A DNA stretch of 45,583 nt, from NCBI GenBank assembly GCA_016202645.1, contig JACQOF010000127.1, forward strand, positions 135,714 to 181,296, read 5' to 3'. This stretch comes from a bacterium. GTDB taxonomy: Bacteria; Lindowbacteria; 2-12-FULL-62-27. The notes beneath the pieces were generated by a model. It was not told the DNA's origin and searched no databases. It worked only from the letters and a program-made list of their open reading frames with translations. The translations under genes were made by a program, and so were the position numbers. Positions 16,449-26,634 of this stretch are shown here, one piece after another (positions within the stretch are counted from its first letter, which is position 1; the number at the start of each line of letters is the position of its first letter).

Positions 16449-17448
16449 GCGGACGTCTTTCTTTACGCGCCCATGCGAGAATTCGAGAGACTAGGCCGTC
16501 GTATCCCCATCCCGCCGCCGCCGCCATTTTTGAGAGGCCGCCGACGGGGGAAAGATCGGGATTTGGATTTACCTCCAGCACGTAGATCCGGTTCCGCGCG
16601 CCGACGCGAAAGTCCACGCGGGCGTATCCCTCAACATTCAGGGCCGCCAGGGCGGAAAGTCCGACGCGGTTGAGCCGTTCCTTCAACCCGGCCGGAGCGG
16701 CCGCCGGGCATCGCGTTTGGGATCCTTTGAATTCCGGCGAATCGTATTTCCATTTGGATTCATACCCAAGGATATTCGGCCGGCCGCGGGGCATTCCGGA
16801 AAAATAAATTTCGGACACCGGCAAAACTTCCCGCCCGACGACGCCCACATTGAATTCCCGGCCGGCGATGAACGATTCAATCAGAATCGGTTGACGGAAT
16901 TTCCGATACAGATTCTTGACGTCTGAACGAAGCTTGCGCGGCGCGGCCGTCACCGAATCGGCAAAAATTCCGATACTGCCGTCCTCTTGCGACGGTTTGG
17001 TGATCCAGGGCTTCGGCGGCAGCGTTTTCGGCAGGCGGCCATCAACGGAGACGGCCATCGGCGGAGTCAAAATTCCATGTTCACGCAGAACGGCGTTCGC
17101 GGCCAGCTTGTCGCGGCAGAGACTCAGGGACTCCGCCGAGGATGACGTATGCGGAATGCCCAGAAGATCCAGCAGGGCGGCCATCCTGGATTCCCCGTTT
17201 GTTTCCCCGAATGCCGTCTCCGCAAGATGAAATACAGCTTTCGGCCGAGAATTTTGCAGTTGCTTGAAGACGGCGTTGATTCCCGAGCCGAGTGAAACGC
17301 GCCTGACCCGATACCCCAGGCGTCTCAGCGATATTTCAACCGCCCGGATGGATTCCCACACTCCCAGATGCGCCTCTTTTTCGTCCGAGTCCATCAGAGC
17401 GCGGGATTCGTCATATAGAATGACGACTTCCACTTGACCCCTTCGCAT
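16438..17448 (-). CDS. D-alanine-D-alanine ligase-like ATP-grasp enzyme
   Basis: This 336-residue ATP-grasp protein has the D-Ala-D-Ala ligase fold. It starts with VEVVILYDESRALMDSD where Ddl has its N-terminal strand, followed by VFHLAETAFGETNGESRMAA. PWITKPSQEDGSIGIF and ILIESFIAGREFNVGVVG supply ATP-binding residues, and GYARVDFRV with YVLEVNPNPDLSP supplies the metal ligands. These enzymes join carboxylates to amines through acyl phosphates. The canonical Ddl substrate loop is not clearly conserved, and the gene is not with mur genes, so it may act on another amino acid. I chose the ATG at 17448; a TTG at 17484 is possible. It converges on the SufS-like gene. Confidence 0.8.
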   Translation of the reverse strand: MRRGQVEVVILYDESRALMDSDEKEAHLGVWESIRAVEISLRRLGYRVRRVSLGSGINAVFKQLQNSRPKAVFHLAETAFGETNGESRMAALLDLLGIPHTSSSAESLSLCRDKLAANAVLREHGILTPPMAVSVDGRLPKTLPPKPWITKPSQEDGSIGIFADSVTAAPRKLRSDVKNLYRKFRQPILIESFIAGREFNVGVVGREVLPVSEIYFSGMPRGRPNILGYESKWKYDSPEFKGSQTRCPAAAPAGLKERLNRVGLSALAALNVEGYARVDFRVGARNRIYVLEVNPNPDLSPVGGLSKMAAAAGWGYDGLVSRILAWARKERRPPIR

Positions 17449-17507
17449 CACCCCGATTTGAACAAAGACGGACAAGAAGATCAAGCCGTCCCCGGAATGA
17501 GTCCCGA

Positions 17508-17537
17508 TTGACGACTGTTCCGAATCGATGGTATAAA
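17508..17537 (+). promoter_or_regulatory. Sigma-70-type promoter of the ilvN-leuA operon
   Basis: TTGACG (17508-17513) and TATAAA (17532-17537) are separated by 18 bases. A start site near 17544 would leave a leader of about 24 bases before ilvN, too short for an attenuator. Confidence 0.65.
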
Positions 17538-17567
17538 AATCTGTTTTTTGACGTGAAAGGAGCGGGC

Positions 17568-18101
17568 ATGCGGCACGTGTTATCGATTCTGGTGCAAAAC
17601 AAATTCGGCGTCCTGGCGCGGGTTGCCGGGCTGATTTCGGCGCGGGGCTTCAACATCGACAGCCTCAGCGTCGGCGAGACCGAGGACCCGAGGATTTCCC
17701 GGATGTGCATCGTCGTCCAGGGGGACGACTCGACCATCGAGCAGATCATCAAGCAACTGCGGCGGCTGGTCGAGACCCTGAAGATCATGGACCTGGCGGA
17801 AGGCCGCTATGTCGAGCGGGAGCTGATTCTCCTCAAAGTCGACGCCATCCCGGCGCGGCGGCTGGAGATTCTGCAGGTGGCCAATGTATTTGGCGCCAAG
17901 ATCATGGACATGACCGCCAAGGAGATCATCATGGAACTGGCGGGGGAATGCGGCAAGGTCGAGGCGTTCATCGCCATGATGAAACCGTACGGCATCAAGG
18001 AAATGGCCCGCACCGGAACGGTGGCGCTCGCGCGGGGTTCTCCGGCGTCGCAAGGCGCGTCCGTGCGTGACGCCGCCCCGGCCGGCGTCAACACCTTGTA
18101 A
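17568..18101 (+). CDS. ilvN: Acetolactate synthase regulatory (small) subunit
   Basis: The 177-residue IlvN/IlvH-type subunit confers valine feedback control on acetolactate synthase, the first common step of branched-chain amino-acid synthesis. An N-terminal ACT domain (RHVLSILVQNKFGVLARVAG, then ARGFNIDSLSVGETEDP) is followed by the second half (ERELILLKVDA, then LEILQVANVFGAKIMDMT). The ATG at 17568 follows AAAGGAG. The C-terminal tail of about 20 residues (Ser/Ala/Pro-rich) goes beyond the conserved core. The catalytic IlvB is not next to it; a promoter lies directly upstream instead. It heads an operon with ilvC, psd, pssA and leuA. Confidence 0.95.
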   Translation: MRHVLSILVQNKFGVLARVAGLISARGFNIDSLSVGETEDPRISRMCIVVQGDDSTIEQIIKQLRRLVETLKIMDLAEGRYVERELILLKVDAIPARRLEILQVANVFGAKIMDMTAKEIIMELAGECGKVEAFIAMMKPYGIKEMARTGTVALARGSPASQGASVRDAAPAGVNTL

Positions 18102-18113
18102 GTGGGGCTGGAA

Positions 18114-18270
18114 CGCAACTATTCAGGCCGGCATGCCCGCCCCGTGGCTGTCATTCCCGCGAAAGCGGGAATCCAGCGCGGGGTAAACTCCAGCGGGCAT
18201 CCGGATCAATCGCAGAGCAGACTGGATTCCCGCTTTCGCGGGAATGACACCAGGAGCCGAATAGTTACGC
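18114..18270. repeat. MITE-like repeat, family B, copy 1
   Basis: The outer ends are inverted: GCAACTATTC (18115-18124) and GAATAGTTAC (18259-18268). Inside are two facing 27-bp arms, at 18150-18176 and 18222-18248. Each arm is itself a hairpin of the form ATTCCCGC-GAAA-GCGGGAAT. The element lies between ilvN and ilvC and carries no gene. The inner GTCATTCCCGCGAAAGCGGG motif is widespread in bacteria as an extragenic repeat. Confidence 0.85.
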
Positions 18271-18301
18271 CGGAACAACACGATCTAGAAGGAGACATCT
18301 G

Positions 18302-19321
18302 ATGGCTGAAATTTGTTATGACAAGGACGCCGATCTGGCGTTTCTGAAAAACCGCAAGATCGCCATGATCGGTTACGGCTCTCAGGGCCACGCCCAGGCC
18401 CAGAATCTCAGGGACAGCGGCATCCAGGTCATCATCGCCGCGTCGAAACCCGGAAGCGCGTCCTGGGAAAACGCGAAGAAAGCCGGGTTCGAAGTCATGA
18501 CGGCCGCCGACGCGGCCAAGAAAGCCGACGTCTATTTCATGCTGGCGCCGGACGAGAAACAAAAGACGATTTTCGAGCGGGACATTCTGCCGGCCGCGAA
18601 GGAAAAGTCCGTTCTGGTTTTTGCGCACGGATTCAACATCCGCTTTTTCCGCGTCGTCCCGCCGGCTTTCATGGACGTCATCCTCGTCGCGCCGAAAGCG
18701 CCCGGCCACACGCTCCGGTCCATGTTCAAGGAGGGCAAGGGCGTTCCATCTCTGCTTGCCGTTCATCAGGACGCCAGCGGCCAGGCCCGGAACATCGCGC
18801 TGGCCATCGCCAAAGGCATCGGCTCGACGCGGGCCGGCGCCCTCTGGACGACCTTCACGGAGGAATGCGAGTCGGATCTGTTCGGCGAACAGGTCATTCT
18901 CTGCGGCGGAGTCTCGCACCTGATCCACGCGGCGTTTGAGACCCTGGTTGAAGCCGGATACCAGCCCGAGGTGGCATATTTCGAAGCCTGTCACGAGCTG
19001 AAGTTGATCGTCGACATGATCCAGGAGGGCGGCATATCCTGGATGCGATACTCGTGTTCCGACACCGCCGAATTCGGCGACTACAGCCGGGGCCCGCGGA
19101 TCATTACGGACGAGACCAAAGCCGAAATGAAGAAAATCCTGAACGAAATCCAGACTGGCCAGTTCGCCCGGGAGTGGATGCTGGAAAACGAGGTCGGCCG
19201 GCCTGTCTTTAATTCGATGCGAGCCCGGCACAAGGCCCACCAGATCGAAACGGTCGGGGAAAGCGTCCGGTCGATGATGTCCTGGATCCGGCGGCGCCGC
19301 ACGGAGACCGGGGAGGATTAG
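18302..19321 (+). CDS. ilvC: Ketol-acid reductoisomerase
   Basis: The 339-residue class I enzyme isomerises and reduces 2-acetolactate (or 2-aceto-2-hydroxybutyrate) with NADPH in valine, leucine and isoleucine synthesis. The N-terminal Rossmann motif [17 protein letters not shown] is clear, and the cofactor loop reads SKPGSASW. The knotted helical domain contains [20 protein letters not shown] and [15 protein letters not shown] with the metal-binding acidic residues. A strong AGAAGGAGA lies just before the ATG. A family B repeat separates it from ilvN and could affect coupling within the operon. Confidence 0.98.
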   Translation: MAEICYDKDADLAFLKNRKIAMIGYGSQGHAQAQNLRDSGIQVIIAASKPGSASWENAKKAGFEVMTAADAAKKADVYFMLAPDEKQKTIFERDILPAAKEKSVLVFAHGFNIRFFRVVPPAFMDVILVAPKAPGHTLRSMFKEGKGVPSLLAVHQDASGQARNIALAIAKGIGSTRAGALWTTFTEECESDLFGEQVILCGGVSHLIHAAFETLVEAGYQPEVAYFEACHELKLIVDMIQEGGISWMRYSCSDTAEFGDYSRGPRIITDETKAEMKKILNEIQTGQFAREWMLENEVGRPVFNSMRARHKAHQIETVGESVRSMMSWIRRRRTETGED

Positions 19322-19338
19322 GCCCCGCGGGGTTCGAC

Positions 19339-19962
19339 ATGGCGCCGGAGGGGCTGAAATTCATCGTTCCCATCTGCGCCGCGGCCGTGCTCTCTCTCTT
19401 GTTCATCGGCCCGGGGTGGCCCGCGACCGCGTGCGCCGCGGCGGCGTTTCTGGTCGGCCTTTTCTTCCGTCTGCCCGCGCCGCCCCCTGAAGCCGACGGG
19501 GCGGTGATTCTTTCGCCAGCCGGAGGATTCGTCATCGAAATTGTCGAGGAGGAGGAACCGGTGTTTCTGAAGGAGATGGCCCGCCGCATCAGCATTTTCA
19601 TGACGCCCCTCGACGTTCACATCAACACCGCGCCGATGGACGGCACCGTCCGTCACACCGACTACCGGCCAGGCGCGTTTTTCAAAGCCGACCGGCCCGA
19701 GGCGCGTTTGCACAACGAGCGGATGAGCGTCGGCATCGAGCGCCCGGACGGCGTCAAGTGTCTGGCCCATCAGGTTGCCGGCTGGCTGGCGCGGCGGATC
19801 GTCTGCGACGTGTCGGTCGGCGACCGCGTCGAGCGAGGCCGCCGGTACGGCCTCATCCAATTCGGTTCCCGCATGGATTTGTATCTGCCGGTCCGGGCCG
19901 ACATCCGGGTCAAGCCGGGCGAGCACGTCCGCGCCGCGCGCACGGTTCTCGCCAGCGTCTGA
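19339..19962 (+). CDS. psd: Phosphatidylserine decarboxylase proenzyme, short form
   Basis: This 207-residue, self-cleaving, pyruvoyl-dependent enzyme makes phosphatidylethanolamine at the membrane. Two membrane segments lie near residues 8-45. The catalytic part has ISIFMTPLDVHINTAPMDG, then NERMSVGIE. The C-terminal LIQFGSRMDLYLP contains the Gly-Ser cleavage site whose Ser becomes the pyruvoyl group. This short form often sits with pssA and branched-chain amino-acid genes in Geobacter-like operons. Its stop overlaps the pssA start (TGATG). Confidence 0.95.
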   Translation: MAPEGLKFIVPICAAAVLSLLFIGPGWPATACAAAAFLVGLFFRLPAPPPEADGAVILSPAGGFVIEIVEEEEPVFLKEMARRISIFMTPLDVHINTAPMDGTVRHTDYRPGAFFKADRPEARLHNERMSVGIERPDGVKCLAHQVAGWLARRIVCDVSVGDRVERGRRYGLIQFGSRMDLYLPVRADIRVKPGEHVRAARTVLASV

Positions 19963-20740
19963 TGGACGGCAGTCCCATGCAAAAATGGCGCTACAAATTT
20001 TCCATCCGGCGCGGCGTCTATCTTCTGCCCAGTCTCTTTACCCTGGCCAACATGCTCTGCGGATTTTACGCCATCGTCCTGGCCTACCGTGACCGCTATC
20101 TGGACGCCTGCATCGCTCTCGTGATCGCCGGCCTGGCCGACGGCCTGGACGGGCGGATCGCGCGGCTGACGAACACCACGAGCGAATTCGGCGTCGAGTT
20201 CGACTCCCTGGCGGACCTCCTCTCCTTTTGCATGGCCCCGGCCTTCCTCCTCTATTTCCGCTGGCTGGAGGATCTGCCGAAGATCGGCTGGGTCTGCGCG
20301 TTTGTCTTCGTCGCCTGCGGCGCGATCCGCCTGGCCCGATTCAACGCCTACGACTCCACCTCCGACACCGCCTACTTCAACGGCCTGCCGACTCCCGCCG
20401 CCGCGGCCGGCGCGATCTCGCTGGTTCTTCTGGAGGAAAGCATCTTTCCGGGCGCGACCCACGCGGGCGTGGTCGCCCCCTGGTCATGTCTGGTGCTGGC
20501 GTTTTTGATGGTATCGAACATTCGGTATCCCAGTTTCAAGGGCCTGAAGTGGGGCGGGCGGGTGCCGGCGCGGCTGCTGATCGCGATCGTCTTCTTGATT
20601 TTCATCTTCATCTCCAAACCCGACGTCGCCATCTCCTCCTTCTGCTTCGTTTACGTCCTCTCCGGCCCCGTGATCCAACTTCTGATCATGGCCGGCATTA
20701 GAAAACCGCGCCCGGTTGCTTCCGGAGAGGAGGCGCATTC

Positions 20741-20744
<4 letters not shown>
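19962..20744 (+). CDS. pssA: CDP-diacylglycerol-serine O-phosphatidyltransferase
   Basis: This 260-residue multi-pass membrane enzyme makes phosphatidylserine, the substrate of the Psd encoded just upstream. The CDP-alcohol phosphatidyltransferase signature is complete: [20 protein letters not shown], then [18 protein letters not shown] opens the first membrane helix, and five or six further hydrophobic segments follow. The ATG at 19962 overlaps the psd stop; a second ATG at 19977 is an alternative. The end overlaps leuA by ATGA, placing lipid and leucine synthesis on one coupled message. Confidence 0.95.
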
Positions 20745-22282
<1,538 letters not shown>

Positions 22283-22318
22283 TTTGTAATCGGCCGGTGA
22301 ACAGTGGTTTTGTAAAAA

Positions 22319-22412
22319 CTCCTCCCCCCTTGAGGGGGAGGTTGGGAGGGGGGTTCCACAAAAGCGCCGTGCCGATACCCCCCATCCACCTTCCCCCTCA
22401 AGGGGGGAAGAG
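22319..22412. repeat. G-rich palindromic repeat, family C, copy 1
   Basis: CTCCCCCCTTGAGGGGGAGG forms a hairpin. After a G-run, CCCCCCATCCACCTTCCCCC and TCAAGGGGGGAAGAG complete a larger inverted structure. The same layout occurs at 42657-42752. This copy lies between leuA and the 839-residue cyclic-nucleotide-binding gene. Confidence 0.8.
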
Positions 22413-22471
22413 CTTATATGCCCCCTTTTACCGACCTGATTCTTTGATTTTCTCCGCCCAGTGGATGTCCG

Positions 22472-24991
22472 GTGGCTGAGGAGACCGCGAAGGGCGACGG
22501 CAAAGCCGCGGCGATGCCGAAACCCGAGAAGCTCAAGTTCGAGCCCGGCGACGTCATCTGTCTGCAGGGCGAAGCGAGCAAGGAGCTCTATCTTTTAAAC
22601 ACCGGCAAGCTCGAAATCCTCGTCTGCGACCAGATGCCGCCGCCCAAGTCGAAGGACGAGCTGATCCGCAAATCAAGCCGGGTCGCCACCATCGAAACGC
22701 CCGGGCCCTTCGGCGAACTCGCGTTTCTCCTTCAGCTCCCCCGCACCGCGTCGGTCCGGGTCATCGAGAACACCGAAGTCACCAAATTCGCCGCCGTCGA
22801 CGGCGCGTTCCAGGGCATGATCGCCCGCACACCGAAACTCGGCCTCGACTTTTCGAGAAACATCCTCAAACGATACACCATATCCCTTCAGGACGTCTCC
22901 GAAGCCAACCGCCTCCTCAAGATTTTTCAGAGGCTGTACGACAATTCCTGCCTGATCCTCGCCATTCACGCCGCGGAGGCTCTTGAAAAACAAACCATGT
23001 TTTCCCAGGTGAAATTTGACGACAAAAATTCCAAGGCCTTCCAGCGCGGCCAGAAGATATACCAGATTCTGTCGAAAGCCGACCAACTCCCCAAGAAAAT
23101 CGGGCCGACGATTCTCGAGAAGGACCATTCGGACGCCATCGGCGTCAAGTACGGCGGCAAGACCGTCCGCACGGCCGAGATCCGGGAGGCTGATTTTTTC
23201 AGGAAGCTCATGTCCGACGTTGAAGGCCATTTTGCATCCATGATTGAAACCGACCCGTCCCTCGTCGTCTTCATCGCCCAGCGCCTCGCGTCCAAGCTCC
23301 CCGCCGTGAACGCCCTGTTTCTCTCGCAGAAGGACGCCGTCGACGACGCCGTGGAGGCCTACATCGGAAAATCGAACAGCATCCTGTCCGATCTGCTGGA
23401 ATTGACTGAAGCCGTTTCCAAAAAGGAGGACCTGGCCGCCCTGAAGGCGCCGCTGGACGAGCTTCTCCACAGCATCTGCCGCAGCGCCCGGCCCATGGTG
23501 TCCATCTACGAAGACCTCTGGGGCGTGCCGCCGCCGCGCCTGTCAGGAAGTTTCCGGAAAGTGGTGACGGAGATGGAAAAGAAAGAGGAGGAGGACCGCA
23601 AAACCGCCGAGCGGGAGGCGGCGGCGCGGGAAGCCGCCGCGGCCGGGAAGGGCGGGACGGTCATCAAGGACACGCTCCCGCTTTTCATGAAGAGTTTCAA
23701 CGTGGAGGACGACGTCAAGACCAAGCTCGAGGCCGTCATCGAGGCCTACAAGGGACTCGAGAACAAATTAGACTTTACGGGAGACGCGCGGAAGGTCAAG
23801 AACGAGCTTTCGGCCAACTACTGGAAAGTCTACCGGAACGCCGTCCGGTCCTATTTCGAAAATCCCGCCGCGTTCCCCGCCGAGGGAAAATTGCTCCTAC
23901 GCTACGGCCTCCTCGACGAGCGGATGATCGAGCCGGACGACCTGGACACCCTGCCCAAAATTCCCTACACCCAGATCAGCGACGATTTTCCGATCTATTT
24001 CGCCGACGAGTGGCTCCACCGGGTGTTCGAAGGCAAGGAAGGCCCGAGTTCGACCGAACTCGGGGAGACGTTTCAGGAAGTGGTCAAGCGCGGCGAGGAC
24101 GAAGTCAAAGTCTACACGGACGACGCCACGTTCGGCCTTGTCGCCTACGAGATCGACCACCTCGCCAAGAGCGCCGTCCGGATGTGCGCCGGCGGCCCCG
24201 CATTCAATTTCCCGATCCTCTGCAAGGATTTCTGCGGCACGGGTCTTGAAAAGAAAATCCTGACCAAGGAAAAACTCGCGGCGGCCGTGGCCGACATTCT
24301 CAAGCTCGATTACCGCGTCTTCGTGCGGGACGTGAAGGTGGTGGCGCAGGACAAAGCCTATTTCGTCGACAAGGAAGTCCGGCCGAACTTCATTTTACTG
24401 CCCTCCTCCGGGTCTCAGGCCATTTGCTGGCAGGAACTGGACGGCCGGAGCAAGGAAACCCGCGCGCGGATCGTCCTGCCGACGCTTCTGCAGGGCGACC
24501 TCAAAGACATCCTGATGGACGTCTTCGCCAAGTTCCGCTGGAACCTCGGCAAGACCATCGCCGGCTACAACTGGGCGAACCCCGCCGAGGGCGGCCTCAC
24601 GGGGGCGTACTTCGACTACGTGAGCTTCTACAAGAAAAACACGGAACTCACCGAGGACGAAAAGGAAAAGTGCAAGGAGATGTTCGACAAGTACCCAGCC
24701 GTCGGCGACAAGTTCGCCGCGAACTACAAGGAATGGATGACCTTCGAAAAGGAGGGCGTCCAGAAGCTCAACAACATCTGCCGCGGGATCTTTTTCAAGT
24801 TCGTCCCGTTCGCGCGGCGGATCCGGGAAGGCCTCGGCAAATTCCCGGCCTTTGAAAAGCATCTCTACAAGGACAACAATCTCCGTACCAAACAAATCCA
24901 GGAACTCGAAACGCGCATCAAGGCCTTCGAGAACGACGGCGTGGAGGTCCCCCAGGAGTTCCGGGACGCGATCGAGTTTATGAAGAAATAA
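22472..24991 (+). CDS. Large cyclic-nucleotide-binding protein of unknown function
   Basis: In this 839-residue protein, residues about 18-125 form a cyclic-nucleotide-binding domain with cassette FGELAFLLQLPRTASVRV (Glu82, Arg91 present). The remaining 700 residues match no family I recognise. They are mostly helical and charged, with a Lys/Glu/Ala-rich hinge near 365-395 (EKKEEEDRKTAEREAAAREA). After the hinge comes a long globular region with distinctive stretches such as PYTQISDDFPIYFADEWLHR, NFILLPSSGSQAICWQELDG and KFRWNLGKTIAGYNWANP. No membrane segment or signal peptide is seen. The start is GTG at 22472, without a strong Shine-Dalgarno. The segment after the domain (RYTISLQDVSEANRLLKIFQ) recalls that in the 332-residue protein at 42770-43768, hinting at a paralogous core. 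Likely a cytoplasmic sensor or effector. Confidence 0.85.
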   Translation: MAEETAKGDGKAAAMPKPEKLKFEPGDVICLQGEASKELYLLNTGKLEILVCDQMPPPKSKDELIRKSSRVATIETPGPFGELAFLLQLPRTASVRVIENTEVTKFAAVDGAFQGMIARTPKLGLDFSRNILKRYTISLQDVSEANRLLKIFQRLYDNSCLILAIHAAEALEKQTMFSQVKFDDKNSKAFQRGQKIYQILSKADQLPKKIGPTILEKDHSDAIGVKYGGKTVRTAEIREADFFRKLMSDVEGHFASMIETDPSLVVFIAQRLASKLPAVNALFLSQKDAVDDAVEAYIGKSNSILSDLLELTEAVSKKEDLAALKAPLDELLHSICRSARPMVSIYEDLWGVPPPRLSGSFRKVVTEMEKKEEEDRKTAEREAAAREAAAAGKGGTVIKDTLPLFMKSFNVEDDVKTKLEAVIEAYKGLENKLDFTGDARKVKNELSANYWKVYRNAVRSYFENPAAFPAEGKLLLRYGLLDERMIEPDDLDTLPKIPYTQISDDFPIYFADEWLHRVFEGKEGPSSTELGETFQEVVKRGEDEVKVYTDDATFGLVAYEIDHLAKSAVRMCAGGPAFNFPILCKDFCGTGLEKKILTKEKLAAAVADILKLDYRVFVRDVKVVAQDKAYFVDKEVRPNFILLPSSGSQAICWQELDGRSKETRARIVLPTLLQGDLKDILMDVFAKFRWNLGKTIAGYNWANPAEGGLTGAYFDYVSFYKKNTELTEDEKEKCKEMFDKYPAVGDKFAANYKEWMTFEKEGVQKLNNICRGIFFKFVPFARRIREGLGKFPAFEKHLYKDNNLRTKQIQELETRIKAFENDGVEVPQEFRDAIEFMKK

Positions 24992-24993
24992 TG

Positions 24994-25084
24994 GTTACGA
25001 TTCAGCCTTCCGCGTCATTCCCGCGAACGCGGGAATCCAGTCCGCCCGGCGATCATCTGGATTCCCGCGTTCGCGGGAATGACG
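24994..25084. repeat. MITE-like repeat, family B, copy 2 (right end lost)
   Basis: The left end reads GGTTACGATTCAGCC. The two 27-bp facing arms are at 25014-25040 and 25057-25083, here with GAAC/GTTC loops. The right terminal GAATAGTTAC of the other copies is missing. The element begins three bases after a stop codon. Confidence 0.8.
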
Positions 25085-25111
25085 AGATGATCAACGGATT
25101 CTGAGGCCCGC

Positions 25112-26626
25112 CTGAATTCACTCTTTTCCCGCCGCCTCTGGATTTGCCTTGCGCTGTTCCTGCTCGTCGATGCCGCGTTCTGGAACGTCATCCACAACGA
25201 CTTCATCAATCTCGACGACGACCTCTACGTCTTTGACAACCCCCACGTCCAGCGGGGCCTGACCGCCGAATCCGTTCGATGGGCCTTTTCGGCCGATCTG
25301 CTCTTCGATTCCATCCACGCCGATTACTGGCGGCCGATCTCATTCCTATCGCATCTTCTCGATGTCTCCTTCTTCGACCTCCGGCCGGCCGGCCATCATC
25401 TCACCAGCCTGGTCATCCATCAGTTGAACGCCGTCCTTCTCTTCTGGCTCCTGACCCGGCTCACGGGCAGGACCGCGCTCGCCGCCGTCGCGGCCGCGCT
25501 CTTTGCGGTCCATCCGCTTCGGGTTGAATCGGTGGCCTGGATCGCGGAACGGAAGGACGTGCTCTGCGTGTTTTTTTCATTGGCGTCCATGCACGCCTGG
25601 CTCTCTTACGTCCGCCGCCCGGGGGCCGGCTTCTACGCGCTCACAACCTTCGGATTCGCCCTTGCGCTCATGAGCAAACCCATGGCCGTGACGCTGCCCA
25701 TCCTCCTTCTGCTTCTCGACCGATGGCCGCTCGGCCGGCGGCAGATTCTCGAAAAAGTTCCGCTGATCGCGCTCTCCGCGATTTCCGGCTGGATCACGCT
25801 GAACATCGCGCACGACCTCGCCTTCAAACCGGCGGATCTCGGCGAAACACTCGCGCGCGCGGCTGTGGCCTATGCCGTCTATCTGCAGAAAACATTCTGG
25901 CCCTCGGGTCTCGCGATCTTTTACCCGGCCGTGCCCGTGTCAACCGCCGCGGCGGCCTCCGCGGTCTTCCTTCTCATTGGAATCACCGCCTTCACCCTTC
26001 GGCAACTCAAACCCCGGCCGTTTCTCTTCACGGGCTGGGCATGGTATGTCGTCGCGCTGACGCCCGTCATCGGTCTGTCAACCATCTCCCACGCGGACCG
26101 GTTTACCTATCTTCCGCACGTCGGCCTCATGATCGCCGCCGTCTGGGGCGCGGCGGATCTGCTCGATCGCCGGCCGGCTCTCAGACCGGCGGCCGCGGCG
26201 CTCGCAGTGATGGCGGCGGCCGGATTGGTTTTCTCCACCCGATCGTACGTCGATATCTGGCGCGACAACGTATCGCTTTTCGGGAATGCCGTCCGGGTCA
26301 CGCGGGGCAATGAGTTCGCGCACCATCAACTCGCATCCGCGCTTGTCGCGGCCGGCCGCGCGGATGAGGCGATCCCGCAGTACAGGGCCGTGATCGATCT
26401 GAATCCCGCCCACATGCTGGCTCACATGAATCTGGCCATGGTCCTGGACGGGCTCGGAGAAACCGCGGAGGCTATCCGGCACTACGAAAAGGTCCTCGAA
26501 CTCTCGCCGGACTTCTCCGGGGCCCACACTCGCCTCGGGAACGCGCTCGCGCGGAGCGGAGACCCGGCCCGGGCCATCCCGCATTTCGAGCGGGCGGCGG
26601 AGCTTGAGGCCCGGAAAAAGAATTGA
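25112..26626 (+). CDS. Polytopic membrane protein with C-terminal TPRs; start codon lost or non-canonical
   Basis: This protein of about 504 residues belongs to the family of multi-pass membrane proteins ending in TPRs (GT-C-like, related to TMTC/PMT-type proteins). The N-terminal loop shows FINLDDDLYVFDNPHVQRGL with the acidic GT-C-type motif, then YWRPISFLSHLLD, HHLTSLVIHQLNAV, VHPLRVESVAWIAERKDVL and about nine membrane segments. Two or three TPRs follow (residues about 405-500; AGRADEAIPQYRAVIDLNPA). The conserved part starts well upstream of the first plausible TTG (25424). In that frame no ATG, GTG or TTG follows the stop at 25088; a CTG at 25112 behind GAGG is the best guess. A truncated family B repeat sits immediately upstream and may have removed the original start. 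Possibly a pseudogene in translation terms, although the frame is intact. Confidence 0.72.
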   Translation: MNSLFSRRLWICLALFLLVDAAFWNVIHNDFINLDDDLYVFDNPHVQRGLTAESVRWAFSADLLFDSIHADYWRPISFLSHLLDVSFFDLRPAGHHLTSLVIHQLNAVLLFWLLTRLTGRTALAAVAAALFAVHPLRVESVAWIAERKDVLCVFFSLASMHAWLSYVRRPGAGFYALTTFGFALALMSKPMAVTLPILLLLLDRWPLGRRQILEKVPLIALSAISGWITLNIAHDLAFKPADLGETLARAAVAYAVYLQKTFWPSGLAIFYPAVPVSTAAAASAVFLLIGITAFTLRQLKPRPFLFTGWAWYVVALTPVIGLSTISHADRFTYLPHVGLMIAAVWGAADLLDRRPALRPAAAALAVMAAAGLVFSTRSYVDIWRDNVSLFGNAVRVTRGNEFAHHQLASALVAAGRADEAIPQYRAVIDLNPAHMLAHMNLAMVLDGLGETAEAIRHYEKVLELSPDFSGAHTRLGNALARSGDPARAIPHFERAAELEARKKN

Positions 26627-26634
26627 AGTGAACT

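Noticed and set aside
18040-18101. Another copy of repeat family A in the ilvN C-terminal tail (GCCGGCGTC)
   Set aside because: Only about nine bases match, and the CTTGGGGCCGCGGAGCGGCT half is absent.
18206-19240. Minus-strand open frame opposite ilvC that runs into the repeat
   Set aside because: Antisense to ilvC, and its C-terminal part is translated repeat sequence.
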